From contig JAVJUS010000005.1 in the NCBI GenBank assembly GCA_040220455.1, forward strand, positions 124,001-188,000: DNA of 64,000 bases, in the 5' to 3' direction. The DNA is from JAVJUS01 sp040220455. GTDB lineage: Bacteria; Pseudomonadota; Alphaproteobacteria; DSM-16000; Inquilinaceae. The notes under the pieces were generated by a model. That model did no database searches. It saw only the letters and a list, made by a program, of their open reading frames with translations, and had not been told where the DNA came from. Every line of letters starts with the position of its first letter. Positions within the stretch are counted from its first letter, which is position 1. The translations under genes were made by a program, and so were the position numbers. This document shows positions 7,796 to 15,644 of the stretch, piece after piece.

Positions 7796-9181
7796 ATGAC
7801 AGAACTGAAATCCCCGCCCCGCCTGGCGCGCGCCGCCGCCGGGCTGGCCACCGCCCTGCTCGCCACCACCGCGCTCGCCGGCGCGGGCGCGAGCCCGGCG
7901 GATGCCCAGAGCCTGCGCTTCTGGACCACCGAGGAGCAGCCCGAGCGCCTGGCCCGCCAGCAGGAGCTGGCCGAGCAGTTCGAGGCCGAGTCCGGCGTCG
8001 CGGTCGAGGTCATTCCGGTGACCGAGTCCGAGCTCGGCACCCGGGCGACGGCCGCCTTCGCCGCCAACGACCTGCCGGACATCATCTATCACACCCTGCA
8101 ATACGTCCTGCCCTGGTCGGAGGCGGGCATCCTCGACAGCTTCGCGGCGAGCGACGCGGTGGCGGCACTCGACCCCGCCACCTTCGCGCCCGGCGCGCTG
8201 GAGATGGCCGCCTTCGACGGCGACTACGGCGCCGTGCCGGTGGACGGCTGGACGCAAATGATCGTCTATCGTGCCGACCTGTTCGAGGAGGCGGGCCTGG
8301 CCCCGCCGACCACCTACGAGGCGGTCGAGGCGGCCATCGAGGCGCTGCACAATCCGCCGGAGATGTACGGCTTCGTCGCCGCGACCAAGGTCGACGAGAA
8401 CTACATGAGCCAGGTCCTCGAGCACGTCTTCCTGGCCAACGGCGTCACGCCGGTCCACGCCGACGGCTCGGTCGGCTTCGAGCCCGGCCCGACGATCGAG
8501 GCGCTGGAATTCTACAAGACCCTGGCCGAAGCGAGCCCGCCGGGCGAGCTCTACTGGCAGCAGTCGCGCGAGGTCTACATGGCGGGCCAGGCGGCGATGG
8601 TCATCTGGTCGCCCTTCATCCTGGACGAGCTGGCGGGCCTGCGCGATTCCGTGCCCGTCACGATGACCGATGACCCGACTTCCAGCGCCCTGGCCGAGCG
8701 CACGGGCATCGTCACGACGCTGGCCGGGCCCGGCAATCCCGACGGCAGCGCCTGGGCCGACATCCGCTATTTCGGCATCACCACCGACGCCGAGACCGAC
8801 GCGGCGATGGACTTCGTCACCTTCTCCCTGTCCGACGGCTACATGAGCACGCTCGCCATCGCGCCCGAGGGCAAGTTCCCGGTGCGCCGGGGCACGCCGG
8901 AGGACCCGGAGGCCTATGTCGACGCCTGGTCGGAACTGCCCGTCGGCGTCGACCGCAAGGCGCCGCTGGCCGAGCTCTACGCCCCGGAGATGATCGAGGA
9001 GATCGTCGCAGGCCTGGAGACCGCCAATCGCTGGGGCGTCGAGGAGGGCGAGCTGGCGCTGGCCTCGAAGATCATCAACAGCCAGGTGATCAACCGGGCC
9101 GTCCGCGAGTACCTGGACGGCGAGCGCACGGCCGAGGAAACCGTCACCCTGATGAACGAGGAACTCGCCCGCATCGAGTAA
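7796..9181 (+). CDS. ABC transporter substrate-binding protein (carbohydrate family)
   Basis: Extracellular solute-binding protein of 461 residues. A signal peptide is evident: a basic start, a hydrophobic Ala/Leu run, and a likely cleavage after PADAQ near residue 36. The mature part starts LRFWTTEEQPER and continues with typical family-1 binding-protein segments such as AANDLPDIIY and QAAMVIWSPFILDELAG. It should capture a carbohydrate or polyol in the periplasm and deliver it to the permeases encoded downstream. An AGGGAGG ribosome site precedes the start. It is closest in general character to AglE-like alpha-glucoside binding proteins, but the ligand is not determined. Confidence 0.9.
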   Translation: MTELKSPPRLARAAAGLATALLATTALAGAGASPADAQSLRFWTTEEQPERLARQQELAEQFEAESGVAVEVIPVTESELGTRATAAFAANDLPDIIYHTLQYVLPWSEAGILDSFAASDAVAALDPATFAPGALEMAAFDGDYGAVPVDGWTQMIVYRADLFEEAGLAPPTTYEAVEAAIEALHNPPEMYGFVAATKVDENYMSQVLEHVFLANGVTPVHADGSVGFEPGPTIEALEFYKTLAEASPPGELYWQQSREVYMAGQAAMVIWSPFILDELAGLRDSVPVTMTDDPTSSALAERTGIVTTLAGPGNPDGSAWADIRYFGITTDAETDAAMDFVTFSLSDGYMSTLAIAPEGKFPVRRGTPEDPEAYVDAWSELPVGVDRKAPLAELYAPEMIEEIVAGLETANRWGVEEGELALASKIINSQVINRAVREYLDGERTAEETVTLMNEELARIE

Positions 9182-9241
9182 CGGCGGCGGGGAAGGCAGC
9201 GCCCGTCACGGCATCGTGGCAGCGATCCCGGGCGCTGCGTC

Positions 9242-9368
9242 CCCTCTCCCCGACGGAGAGGGACAGGGTGAGGCGTTGCTGGCTTCAGGACGATGATCTG
9301 CTGTCCGCAACCCCTCACCCTCCCGCGGCCAGCCGGCCGCGGGCCCCTCCCTCTCCCAATGGGCGAGG
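9242..9368. repeat. Cluster of three hairpins between binding-protein and permease genes
   Basis: Three adjacent inverted repeats fill the 251-base gap. First, CCCTCTCC (9242-9249) pairs with GGAGAGGG (9255-9262). Second, CCCGCGGCC (9322-9330) pairs perfectly with GGCCGCGGG (9335-9343) across AGCC. Third, CCTCTCCC (9350-9357) faces GGGCGAGG (9361-9368) with one mismatch. Runs of CCCTCACCC/CCCTCTCCC around hairpins are common in dispersed intergenic repeats of alphaproteobacteria. The position, between an abundant binding protein and its membrane partners, matches the REP hairpins between malE and malF of E. coli, which set differential expression. Confidence 0.65.
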
Positions 9369-9432
9369 GTCACGACGCGGTGCCCCCGAACCGGCTCGTG
9401 ACCATGCGAGCGTCGACCGCGGGAGATCCATC

Positions 9433-10692
9433 ATGGCCAGTACGTTGCGCCGCCGTGAGACGCGGCTCGCCTATGCGATGCTGCTGCCGCCGCTGCTGAT
9501 CGTGGCGGCGGTGGTGATCTTTCCGGTCGCGGCGAATATCTGGATCGCGTTCAAGCCGATCGAGCTCGCCGACCTGCGCGCGCCGGAGCCGATCTTCCGC
9601 GAGGGCGTGACGCTCGACGCCGAGGCGGGCCGTCTCGACGTGCTCTATCGCATGCGCAACAGTTCGGCCGACAACGCGATCCGGGCGGTCACGCTCGACG
9701 ACGCGCTGCCCGCCGGCACGACGCTGGTCGCGGGCGATCCGCGCTGCGCGGTCACGGCCGACCGGCTGGCCTGCGACCTGGGCGACTGGGACGGCGGCCA
9801 TCGCGACCGGGTCGAGGTCACGCTCGCCCCGCCGGCGGACATGTCGGCCGAGGCGGCCGCCGAGGCCTTGGACGCCAGCGAGCCGACCATCGCGGGCAGC
9901 GCCGGTAACCCGATGCTGACGGCCGGGTTCACGCTCGACAACTTCGCCAAGGTGATCGGCCAGCGCGACTTCTGGTCGGTCCTGTGGGTGACGATCGCCT
10001 ACACCTTCTTCGGCACCCTGGGCGCCATGATCCTCGGCCTGTTCGCCGCCCAGCTCCTGAATTCGAGCTTCCGCGGGCGGGCGATCCTGCGCGGGCTGTT
10101 CCTGTTCCCCTATGTCTCGCCGGTGATCGCGGTGGCGTTCACCTGGGTCTTCTTCCTCGACCCGTTCGCCGGCGTGGTCAACGCGCTGACCGTGCATTAC
10201 GGGGTCACCGACGCGCCGGTGAACTTCCTGGGCGCACGCGCGGTGCCGATCGGGCTGTTCGGCCTGACCATCGACTTCCCGCTGGCGCTGGCAACCGTCA
10301 TCGCCTTCGAGGCCTGGCGCTACTTTCCCTTGAGCTTCCTGTTCATCCTGGCGCGGCTGCAGGCGTTGCCGGCCGACCTCTACGAGGCGGCGGAGATGGA
10401 CGGCGCGACGCCGTTCCAGAAGTTCCGCTACATCACCCTGCCCCAGCTCCTGGGCATCCTGCTGATCCTGTTCATGCTGCGGTTCATCTGGACCTTCAAC
10501 AAGTTCGACGACATCTTTCTGCTGACCGGCGGCGCGGCGGGCACGCGCACCCTGACGGTCAATGTCTACGAGCAGGGTTTCGCGCTCGCCGATATCGGCG
10601 CCGGCGCGGCGGCGGCGGTCATCACCTTCGTCGTGCTCGTCGTCTTCATGACCGCCTATTTCGCCTTCACCCCCAAGCAGGAGGGGATGTGA
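9433..10692 (+). CDS. Sugar ABC transporter permease 1 (MalF/AglF-like) with inserted periplasmic domain
   Basis: Inner-membrane permease of 419 residues. TM1 (LLPPLLIVAAVVIFPVAA) is followed by a soluble segment at about residues 45-165 rather than a short loop. That segment contains VTLDDALPAGTTLVAGDPRC and LACDLGDW, reminiscent of DUF11-like beta-sandwich repeats. The remaining TM core is canonical, including EAAEMDGATPFQKFRYITLP, the EAA loop that contacts the ATPase. The insertion resembles in position the P2 domain of MalF but not in sequence. The start follows the hairpin cluster with a GGGAGATCC ribosome site. The gene overlaps the next permease (TGATG). I recall similar inserts in related alphaproteobacterial AglF-like permeases, so it may be a subfamily trait. 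Confidence 0.88.
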   Translation: MASTLRRRETRLAYAMLLPPLLIVAAVVIFPVAANIWIAFKPIELADLRAPEPIFREGVTLDAEAGRLDVLYRMRNSSADNAIRAVTLDDALPAGTTLVAGDPRCAVTADRLACDLGDWDGGHRDRVEVTLAPPADMSAEAAAEALDASEPTIAGSAGNPMLTAGFTLDNFAKVIGQRDFWSVLWVTIAYTFFGTLGAMILGLFAAQLLNSSFRGRAILRGLFLFPYVSPVIAVAFTWVFFLDPFAGVVNALTVHYGVTDAPVNFLGARAVPIGLFGLTIDFPLALATVIAFEAWRYFPLSFLFILARLQALPADLYEAAEMDGATPFQKFRYITLPQLLGILLILFMLRFIWTFNKFDDIFLLTGGAAGTRTLTVNVYEQGFALADIGAGAAAAVITFVVLVVFMTAYFAFTPKQEGM

Positions 10693-11933
10693 TGGCGGCC
10701 CGGCCGGTCCCGGCCGCGCTGGTCACCGCCGCGTTGACGGGGGCGGTGGCGACGGCGCTGGTCGTCGCCCTGTGGAGCCTGGCGGCGACGCTCGCCGGCG
10801 GGCGCGACGCGGGCATGCCGCTCGACGCCGGGCTCGTCACCGGCGTCGTCCAGGGCCTTGTCTTCGCCGCCGCGGCGCCGCGCGACCCGAGCCACCGGGT
10901 CGGCCGGGCGGCGGCGGCCGTTGCCGGACTGATCGTCTTCCTGGCGGTGAGCGGTCTCGCCCCGTTCGGCCTGGGGCTCGGAAGCGAGCCCTTCTGGGCG
11001 GGCGTCGGGGCGCTGGCCGTCGCGGCCGGCGGCGCCGTGGCGATCCGCGCGGCCTTCTTCGGGCTCGACCTCGCCGCCTTCGCCCGGATGCAGATCGAGA
11101 CCGTGGCGATCCGCCTGCTGCGCGGCTTCGGCATCGCCTTCTTCACGGTGATCGTCGCCTTTCCCTTCTACGTCATGGTGGTGGCGAGCCTGAAGCCCCA
11201 GGGCCTGCTGCTGGCGAACCCGCTCGACCTGTCGATCGATTTCGGCCAGCCCTTGGGCACGCTGTTCTCGGCCTATGTCGAGGTCTTCACCACCTTCGAC
11301 TTCGGGCGCTACATCCTGGTCAGCACCCTGGTCTCGACGATCACCGTCCTGGTCACGCTGACGCTGGCGGTGCCCGGCGCCTACGCCGTCTCCCGCCTGC
11401 GATTCCCGGGGCGGGAATGGATGGGGCGCTCGATCCTGCTGATCTACCTGTTCCCGGCGATCGTGCTGGTCGTCCCGCTCTACGCGGTGTTCAGCCTGAT
11501 GGGCCTGCGCGACAGCCTGATCGGGCTGCTGATCGTCTATCCGGCGACGACGCTGCCGGTCTCGCTCTACATGCTCCAGGGCTATTTCCGCGGCCTGCCG
11601 GCGGAGCTGGAGGAGGCGGGCATCATCGACGGCTGCACGCGGCTGGGCGTGATCCGTCGGATCACCCTGCCCCTGTCCCTGCCGGCGCTGGCCTCGGTCG
11701 CCCTCTACGTCTTCATGATCGCGTGGAACGAGTTCCTGTTCGCCTTCATGTTCCTGGACGACCCGGCCATCTTCACCCTGTCGCGCGGCATGGTCTCGCT
11801 CGACAGCTCGGAGGTGCCGCGGCAGTTCCTGATGGCCGGCGCGGTCGTGGTCACCGTGCCGATCATGGTGATCTTCCTGTGGTTCGAGCGCTATCTGGTG
11901 ACCGGCCTGACCGCCGGCTCGGTGAAGGGATGA
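10692..11933 (+). CDS. Sugar ABC transporter permease 2 (MalG/AglG-like) with extra N-terminal helices
   Basis: Permease of 413 residues; MalG-type proteins are usually about 280-300. Residues 1-125 add about four hydrophobic segments (LVTAALTGAVATALVVALWS, AAAAVAGLIVFLAVSGLAPF and others). The standard module then begins near residue 135 (LLRGFGIAFFTVIVAFPFYVMVVASLKP) and contains the EAA loop LEEAGIIDGCTRLGVIRRIT. It pairs with permease 1 to form the membrane channel. The start overlaps the stop of permease 1 and its own stop overlaps the hydrolase start (ATGA), indicating translational coupling. No ATP-binding subunit follows. Confidence 0.9.
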   Translation: MAARPVPAALVTAALTGAVATALVVALWSLAATLAGGRDAGMPLDAGLVTGVVQGLVFAAAAPRDPSHRVGRAAAAVAGLIVFLAVSGLAPFGLGLGSEPFWAGVGALAVAAGGAVAIRAAFFGLDLAAFARMQIETVAIRLLRGFGIAFFTVIVAFPFYVMVVASLKPQGLLLANPLDLSIDFGQPLGTLFSAYVEVFTTFDFGRYILVSTLVSTITVLVTLTLAVPGAYAVSRLRFPGREWMGRSILLIYLFPAIVLVVPLYAVFSLMGLRDSLIGLLIVYPATTLPVSLYMLQGYFRGLPAELEEAGIIDGCTRLGVIRRITLPLSLPALASVALYVFMIAWNEFLFAFMFLDDPAIFTLSRGMVSLDSSEVPRQFLMAGAVVVTVPIMVIFLWFERYLVTGLTAGSVKG

Positions 11934-13252
11934 CGGGCATGGCACGGGACGGAGCGACGATCGACGCGGCCAGGAAACAAGAGCTCGACCAGGCGGCGCG
12001 CGCCATCCTGGCGACCAACGACCGGGGCGGCTTCACCGTGCCGACGGCGGGGCTCTATCCCTTCCAGTGGAACTGGGATTCCTGCCTGGTCGCGCTCGGC
12101 TGGGCCGCGATCGACGAGGCCCGGGCCTGGCAGGAGATCGAGAGCCTGTTCGCCGCGCAATGGCCGGACGGCATGGTGCCGCACATCGTCTTCCACAGCG
12201 CGGACGCCGGCTACTTCCCGGGGCCGGAGGTCTGGGGCACCGGGCGCGCGCCCGAAAGCTCCGGCATCACCCAGCCGCCGGTCGCCGCCTCCTGCGTCGC
12301 CCGGCTGTGGCGCGGGGCCACGGACCGCCACGCGGCGCGGCCCCGCACGGTGGCGCTGCTGCACCGCCTCGCCGACTGGCACGCCTGGTGGCGCCGGGCG
12401 CGCGATCCGCATGGCCGCGACCTGGTCGCCATCCTGCACCCGTGGGAGAGCGGGATGGACAACAGCCCGGCCTGGGACGCCGCGCTCGCCCGGGTGGCCG
12501 TCGATCCGGACCTGCCCGCCTACCAGCGCCGCGACACCGGCCATGTGGACGCCGCCCAGCGGCCGACGACGGCGGAGTACGACCGCTACCTGACGCTGGT
12601 CCGGCTGTTCCGGGCCAATGGCTGGGATTCCGCGGTGCTGCACGACCTGTCGCCGTTCCGGGTGTGCGACGTGGCGACCAACGCCATCCTGCTGGCGGCC
12701 GAGCACGACCTGGCGGCGCTCGCCGGCGACCTGGGCGAGCCCGGGCGGCGCGCCGAGGCCGAGGCCCGGGCCGCCGACCTGTCGTCCGGGCTGGAGAGCC
12801 TGTGGAACGCCGAGGCCGGGCTCTACCGCGCCCACGACCGGATCGCCGGGGCGCGCGTGTCCGCCGACACCTCGGCCGGCTTCTTCCCCCTGCTCGACCC
12901 GAGCCTGCCGGAGCCGCGGCGTGCGGCGCTGGTCGCCGGGCTGGAGCGCTGGCTGGACGCGGCACCGATCGGCCTCGCCACCGTGCATCCCGACGATCCG
13001 TCCTTCGACCGGCGGCGCTACTGGCGCGGGCCGACCTGGGCGATCGTCAACTTCCTGCTCTCGCGCGGCCTGGAGACCGCGGGCCGGCCGGAGACGGCCG
13101 AGCGCCTGCGCGCCGCCACTGCACGCGCCATCGCCGGGGCCGGGTTCTTCGAATACTTCGACCCGCTCGACGGCACCGGCCTGGGCGGCCGCGACTTCTC
13201 CTGGACCGCCGCCATGTGGCTCGCCTGGGTCTCGCCGGGGGAAGAGGGATAG
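11930..13252 (+). CDS. GH63-like (alpha/alpha)6 glycoside hydrolase, MGH1 type
   Basis: Hydrolase of 440 residues without a signal peptide, so cytoplasmic. Motifs fit the GH63/mannosylglycerate-hydrolase-like group: GLYPFQWNWDSCLVALGWA near residue 43 (acidic residue in WNWDS), the aromatic RYWRGPTWAIVNFLL, and FFEYFDPLDGTGLGGRDFSW near the C-terminus (a Glu in FEYFDP is the likely second catalytic residue). The family hydrolyses alpha-linked glucosyl or mannosyl units, for example from glucosylglycerate, mannosylglycerate or alpha-glucosides. As the last gene of the LacI/ABC operon and translationally coupled to permease 2, it probably cleaves the imported solute. The start may instead be the ATG at 11939. 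Confidence 0.8.
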   Translation: MTGMARDGATIDAARKQELDQAARAILATNDRGGFTVPTAGLYPFQWNWDSCLVALGWAAIDEARAWQEIESLFAAQWPDGMVPHIVFHSADAGYFPGPEVWGTGRAPESSGITQPPVAASCVARLWRGATDRHAARPRTVALLHRLADWHAWWRRARDPHGRDLVAILHPWESGMDNSPAWDAALARVAVDPDLPAYQRRDTGHVDAAQRPTTAEYDRYLTLVRLFRANGWDSAVLHDLSPFRVCDVATNAILLAAEHDLAALAGDLGEPGRRAEAEARAADLSSGLESLWNAEAGLYRAHDRIAGARVSADTSAGFFPLLDPSLPEPRRAALVAGLERWLDAAPIGLATVHPDDPSFDRRRYWRGPTWAIVNFLLSRGLETAGRPETAERLRAATARAIAGAGFFEYFDPLDGTGLGGRDFSWTAAMWLAWVSPGEEG

Positions 13253-13403
13253 GTTGCCGGACCGGAGCGATCCGCGGAAATCAAGGAATCGCTAACCCTC
13301 CGGCCATAGCTTCGATTTCGAACTATCCCTCCGGCGCGCCCGCCGGCCTACCCGTTCGGGGCCGCCCGGCGCCGCCATCCTCGCCGAAAGGGGAGCCCGA
13401 CCG

Positions 13404-14822
13404 ATGTCGGAGGCGTTCGCGCGCATCGCGCAGCCGCTGTCCCGGGCCGTCCTGGTCTTCACGCTGGGCTGCCTCGTCACCTGGACGGCCGTGTTCCCGT
13501 TCGATCCCTATATCCGCAACGCCTTCATCGGCGGCCGCGCGGTGGTAATGACCGCGATCATGGCCGTGACGAAGCCGACGCCGGATGTCTGGCGCTTCAT
13601 CGAGCCCGAGACCTTCGAGGGCGGCGTGGTGACGCTGACCGAGGACGCCTCGGACGCCGTGCGCCTGATCACGGTGGGCGAGAGCGCGCGGCTGATCGAC
13701 CGGGAGGGCAACGAGCTCCATCGCTGGGCGATCGACTACGCCGACCTGCCTGAGAGCGAGGGCAACGAGAAGGTCTCCGCCGGGCTCGCCGGCTCGGACG
13801 GGCTCTACTGGCAGCGCGCCACGGTGCTGCCGGACGGCGACCTGATCGTCATGATCAACCACACGGGCCTGTCGCCCACCGGCGTCGGGATGATGCGGCT
13901 GGACCGGGAGTCGCGGCCGGTCTGGGTGCGCCACGACCACTACCACCACGACTTCGACGTGGACGCGGCGGGCTATGTCCATGTGCTCGACCAGCGCGAG
14001 CGCGCCCAAGCGCCGGCGCCGTTCGACGCGCTGATCGGGCCGGTGCTCGACGAGGGGCTGCAGGTGCTCTCGCCGGCGGGCGAGCCGGTGCGCCGGGTCT
14101 CCTTCCTCGACGCCTTCGCCGACTCGCCCTACGCCTCGCTCGTCGACTCCCACGCGCGGATCGACTGGCATTCCTGGGGCGACTACCTGCACTCCAACAA
14201 TGTCGACGTGGCCGACGCGGCGACCGCCGCGCGCTTTGCCATGGTCGAGCCGGGCCAGGTGCTGATCAGCCTGCGCGACATCGACACGATCGCGCTGCTC
14301 GACCTCGAGGAAGAGACGATCACCTGGGCGATGATCGGCGCCTGGCACCGCCAGCACGACCCGGACTTCCTGCCCAACGGCAACATTCTGATCTTCGACA
14401 ACAAGGGCGACTGGGCGCGCGGCGGCAAGTCGCGGGTGATCGAGGTCGACCCGGCGACCGGCGGCATCGTCTGGTCCTTCCCCGACGGCCCCGACGGCGA
14501 GCCGCTGTGGAGCGACTACCGCGCCGAGCAGGAGGTCGTGCCCGGCACGGCCGAGGCAGAAGCGGGGGCGGGGGCGCAGACCATCCTGGTCAACGCCTTC
14601 ACCACCGGCCGCCTGCTGGAGGTCGACCGCGCCGGCCGCGTGCTGTGGGAATACCGCTGCCCGGACCGCCATCCGGAAAAGCCGAAGGTCGCCTGCAGCG
14701 TGATGTCCGCCACCGCCTTCGCCCGCGCCGACCTGCCCTTCCTGGACGACGGCGGCGTCATGACCCTGGAGACCGCCGACGCCGTCACCCTGCGCCCCGG
14801 CGGCGGGAGCGCGCGGCGGTAG
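13404..14822 (+). CDS. Membrane-anchored arylsulfotransferase (ASST)-like protein
   Basis: Protein of 472 residues. It has one or two N-terminal hydrophobic segments (VLVFTLGCLVTWTAVFPF) and then a probable beta-propeller with the ASST hallmark HDPDFLPNGNILIFDN near residue 318 and repeated blade ends such as GGIVWSF and GRVLWEY. ASST enzymes move sulfuryl groups between phenolic compounds, but many alphaproteobacterial homologues are of unknown function, some in polysaccharide clusters. GAAAGGGGAG precedes the start at about 15 bases. The gene stands alone between the sugar operon and a convergent YHS gene, 36 bp away. Confidence 0.75.
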   Translation: MSEAFARIAQPLSRAVLVFTLGCLVTWTAVFPFDPYIRNAFIGGRAVVMTAIMAVTKPTPDVWRFIEPETFEGGVVTLTEDASDAVRLITVGESARLIDREGNELHRWAIDYADLPESEGNEKVSAGLAGSDGLYWQRATVLPDGDLIVMINHTGLSPTGVGMMRLDRESRPVWVRHDHYHHDFDVDAAGYVHVLDQRERAQAPAPFDALIGPVLDEGLQVLSPAGEPVRRVSFLDAFADSPYASLVDSHARIDWHSWGDYLHSNNVDVADAATAARFAMVEPGQVLISLRDIDTIALLDLEEETITWAMIGAWHRQHDPDFLPNGNILIFDNKGDWARGGKSRVIEVDPATGGIVWSFPDGPDGEPLWSDYRAEQEVVPGTAEAEAGAGAQTILVNAFTTGRLLEVDRAGRVLWEYRCPDRHPEKPKVACSVMSATAFARADLPFLDDGGVMTLETADAVTLRPGGGSARR

Positions 14823-14858
14823 GGCAAGCCACCGCGCGCGCACCGCCGCCGGTGCCGC

Positions 14859-15404
14859 TCAGCCGCCGACGGGGGCGGCGGAGGGGTCGAATTCGGGGAT
14901 CGGGTTGGCGTTGGCCGGGTCGGGTTCGAGGCCGGACCAGTTGGTTTCCGCCTTGTCGATGAAGCCGGGAATGTCCTCCTCCCAGAATCCGACGACGGTC
15001 TGCGAGACGTTGAGGTAGAGCTCGCCGTCGACGATCCGCCAGAGCAGCGGGTTGCCCGGGACCTTGCCCTCCAGCGCCACGCCATAGGCGCAGTGGCCGT
15101 CGTACTCGGGCACGTAGCGCGCCGGATCGGCCAGGAAGCGCTCCCGGTTCTCCTCGGTGGCGAAGGCCCAGGTGGCGCCGTTGTGCTCCGCCGTGATGCT
15201 CGCCTTGCCGGGCAGCGGCGCGGGCTGGCGCTCGCCGACCGGGTTCTGCCCAAGGTCGAAATACGAGACAACGTCGTAGCCCGACACGGCGAAGCCGGTC
15301 GTGTCGACATACTGCTCGCCGGCCTCGGCCGTGCCGATGGCGGTGCCGGCGAGGAGAAGGCCGGCGAGCGCGCTCGCGGCCAGGAACGTGCGATGGGATG
15401 CCAT
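14859..15404 (-). CDS. Secreted YHS-domain family protein
   Basis: Protein of 181 residues. Signal peptide at residues 1-28 (FLAASALAGLLLAGTAIGTAEA). The mature part contains FAVSGYDVVSYFDLGQNPVG and ENRERFLADPARYVPEYDGHCAYG, the pattern of periplasmic YHS-domain proteins that bind or are proposed to bind metals. A GGGAGAA ribosome site precedes ATG 15404. The C-terminal 50 residues, Asp/Glu/Pro-rich, are outside the domain. The gene is divergent from the RND operon (240 bp between starts), so it could share control with it, but this is inference. Confidence 0.82.
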   Translation of the reverse strand: MASHRTFLAASALAGLLLAGTAIGTAEAGEQYVDTTGFAVSGYDVVSYFDLGQNPVGERQPAPLPGKASITAEHNGATWAFATEENRERFLADPARYVPEYDGHCAYGVALEGKVPGNPLLWRIVDGELYLNVSQTVVGFWEEDIPGFIDKAETNWSGLEPDPANANPIPEFDPSAAPVGG

Positions 15405-15644
15405 GGTGCGTTCTCCCGTTCGGAAGGGGGCCGGCCCGGCGCGGGGGCTCGCGGGGTCCGGCGCTTTCGTCGTCCCGATCAGATACCGCCGGACGGCCTC
15501 CGCGCCAGCCAACACGGCGTGAGCGGCCCGTGATCGCCGTCACGGCAATTTCGTTCGCCGATCGATACTCACACGGTAAGATGACGCCTTGCGAGGACCG
15601 GAACGGCCGGCCCGCTCCCGGGTGAATGACGGAGTCGCGTGCCC

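Noticed and set aside
12067..13548. An open frame of 493 codons overlapping the GH63-like gene in another frame
   Set aside because: It reads through the hydrolase and the intergenic region with Arg/Ala/Gly-rich low-complexity sequence; the hydrolase frame has family motifs.
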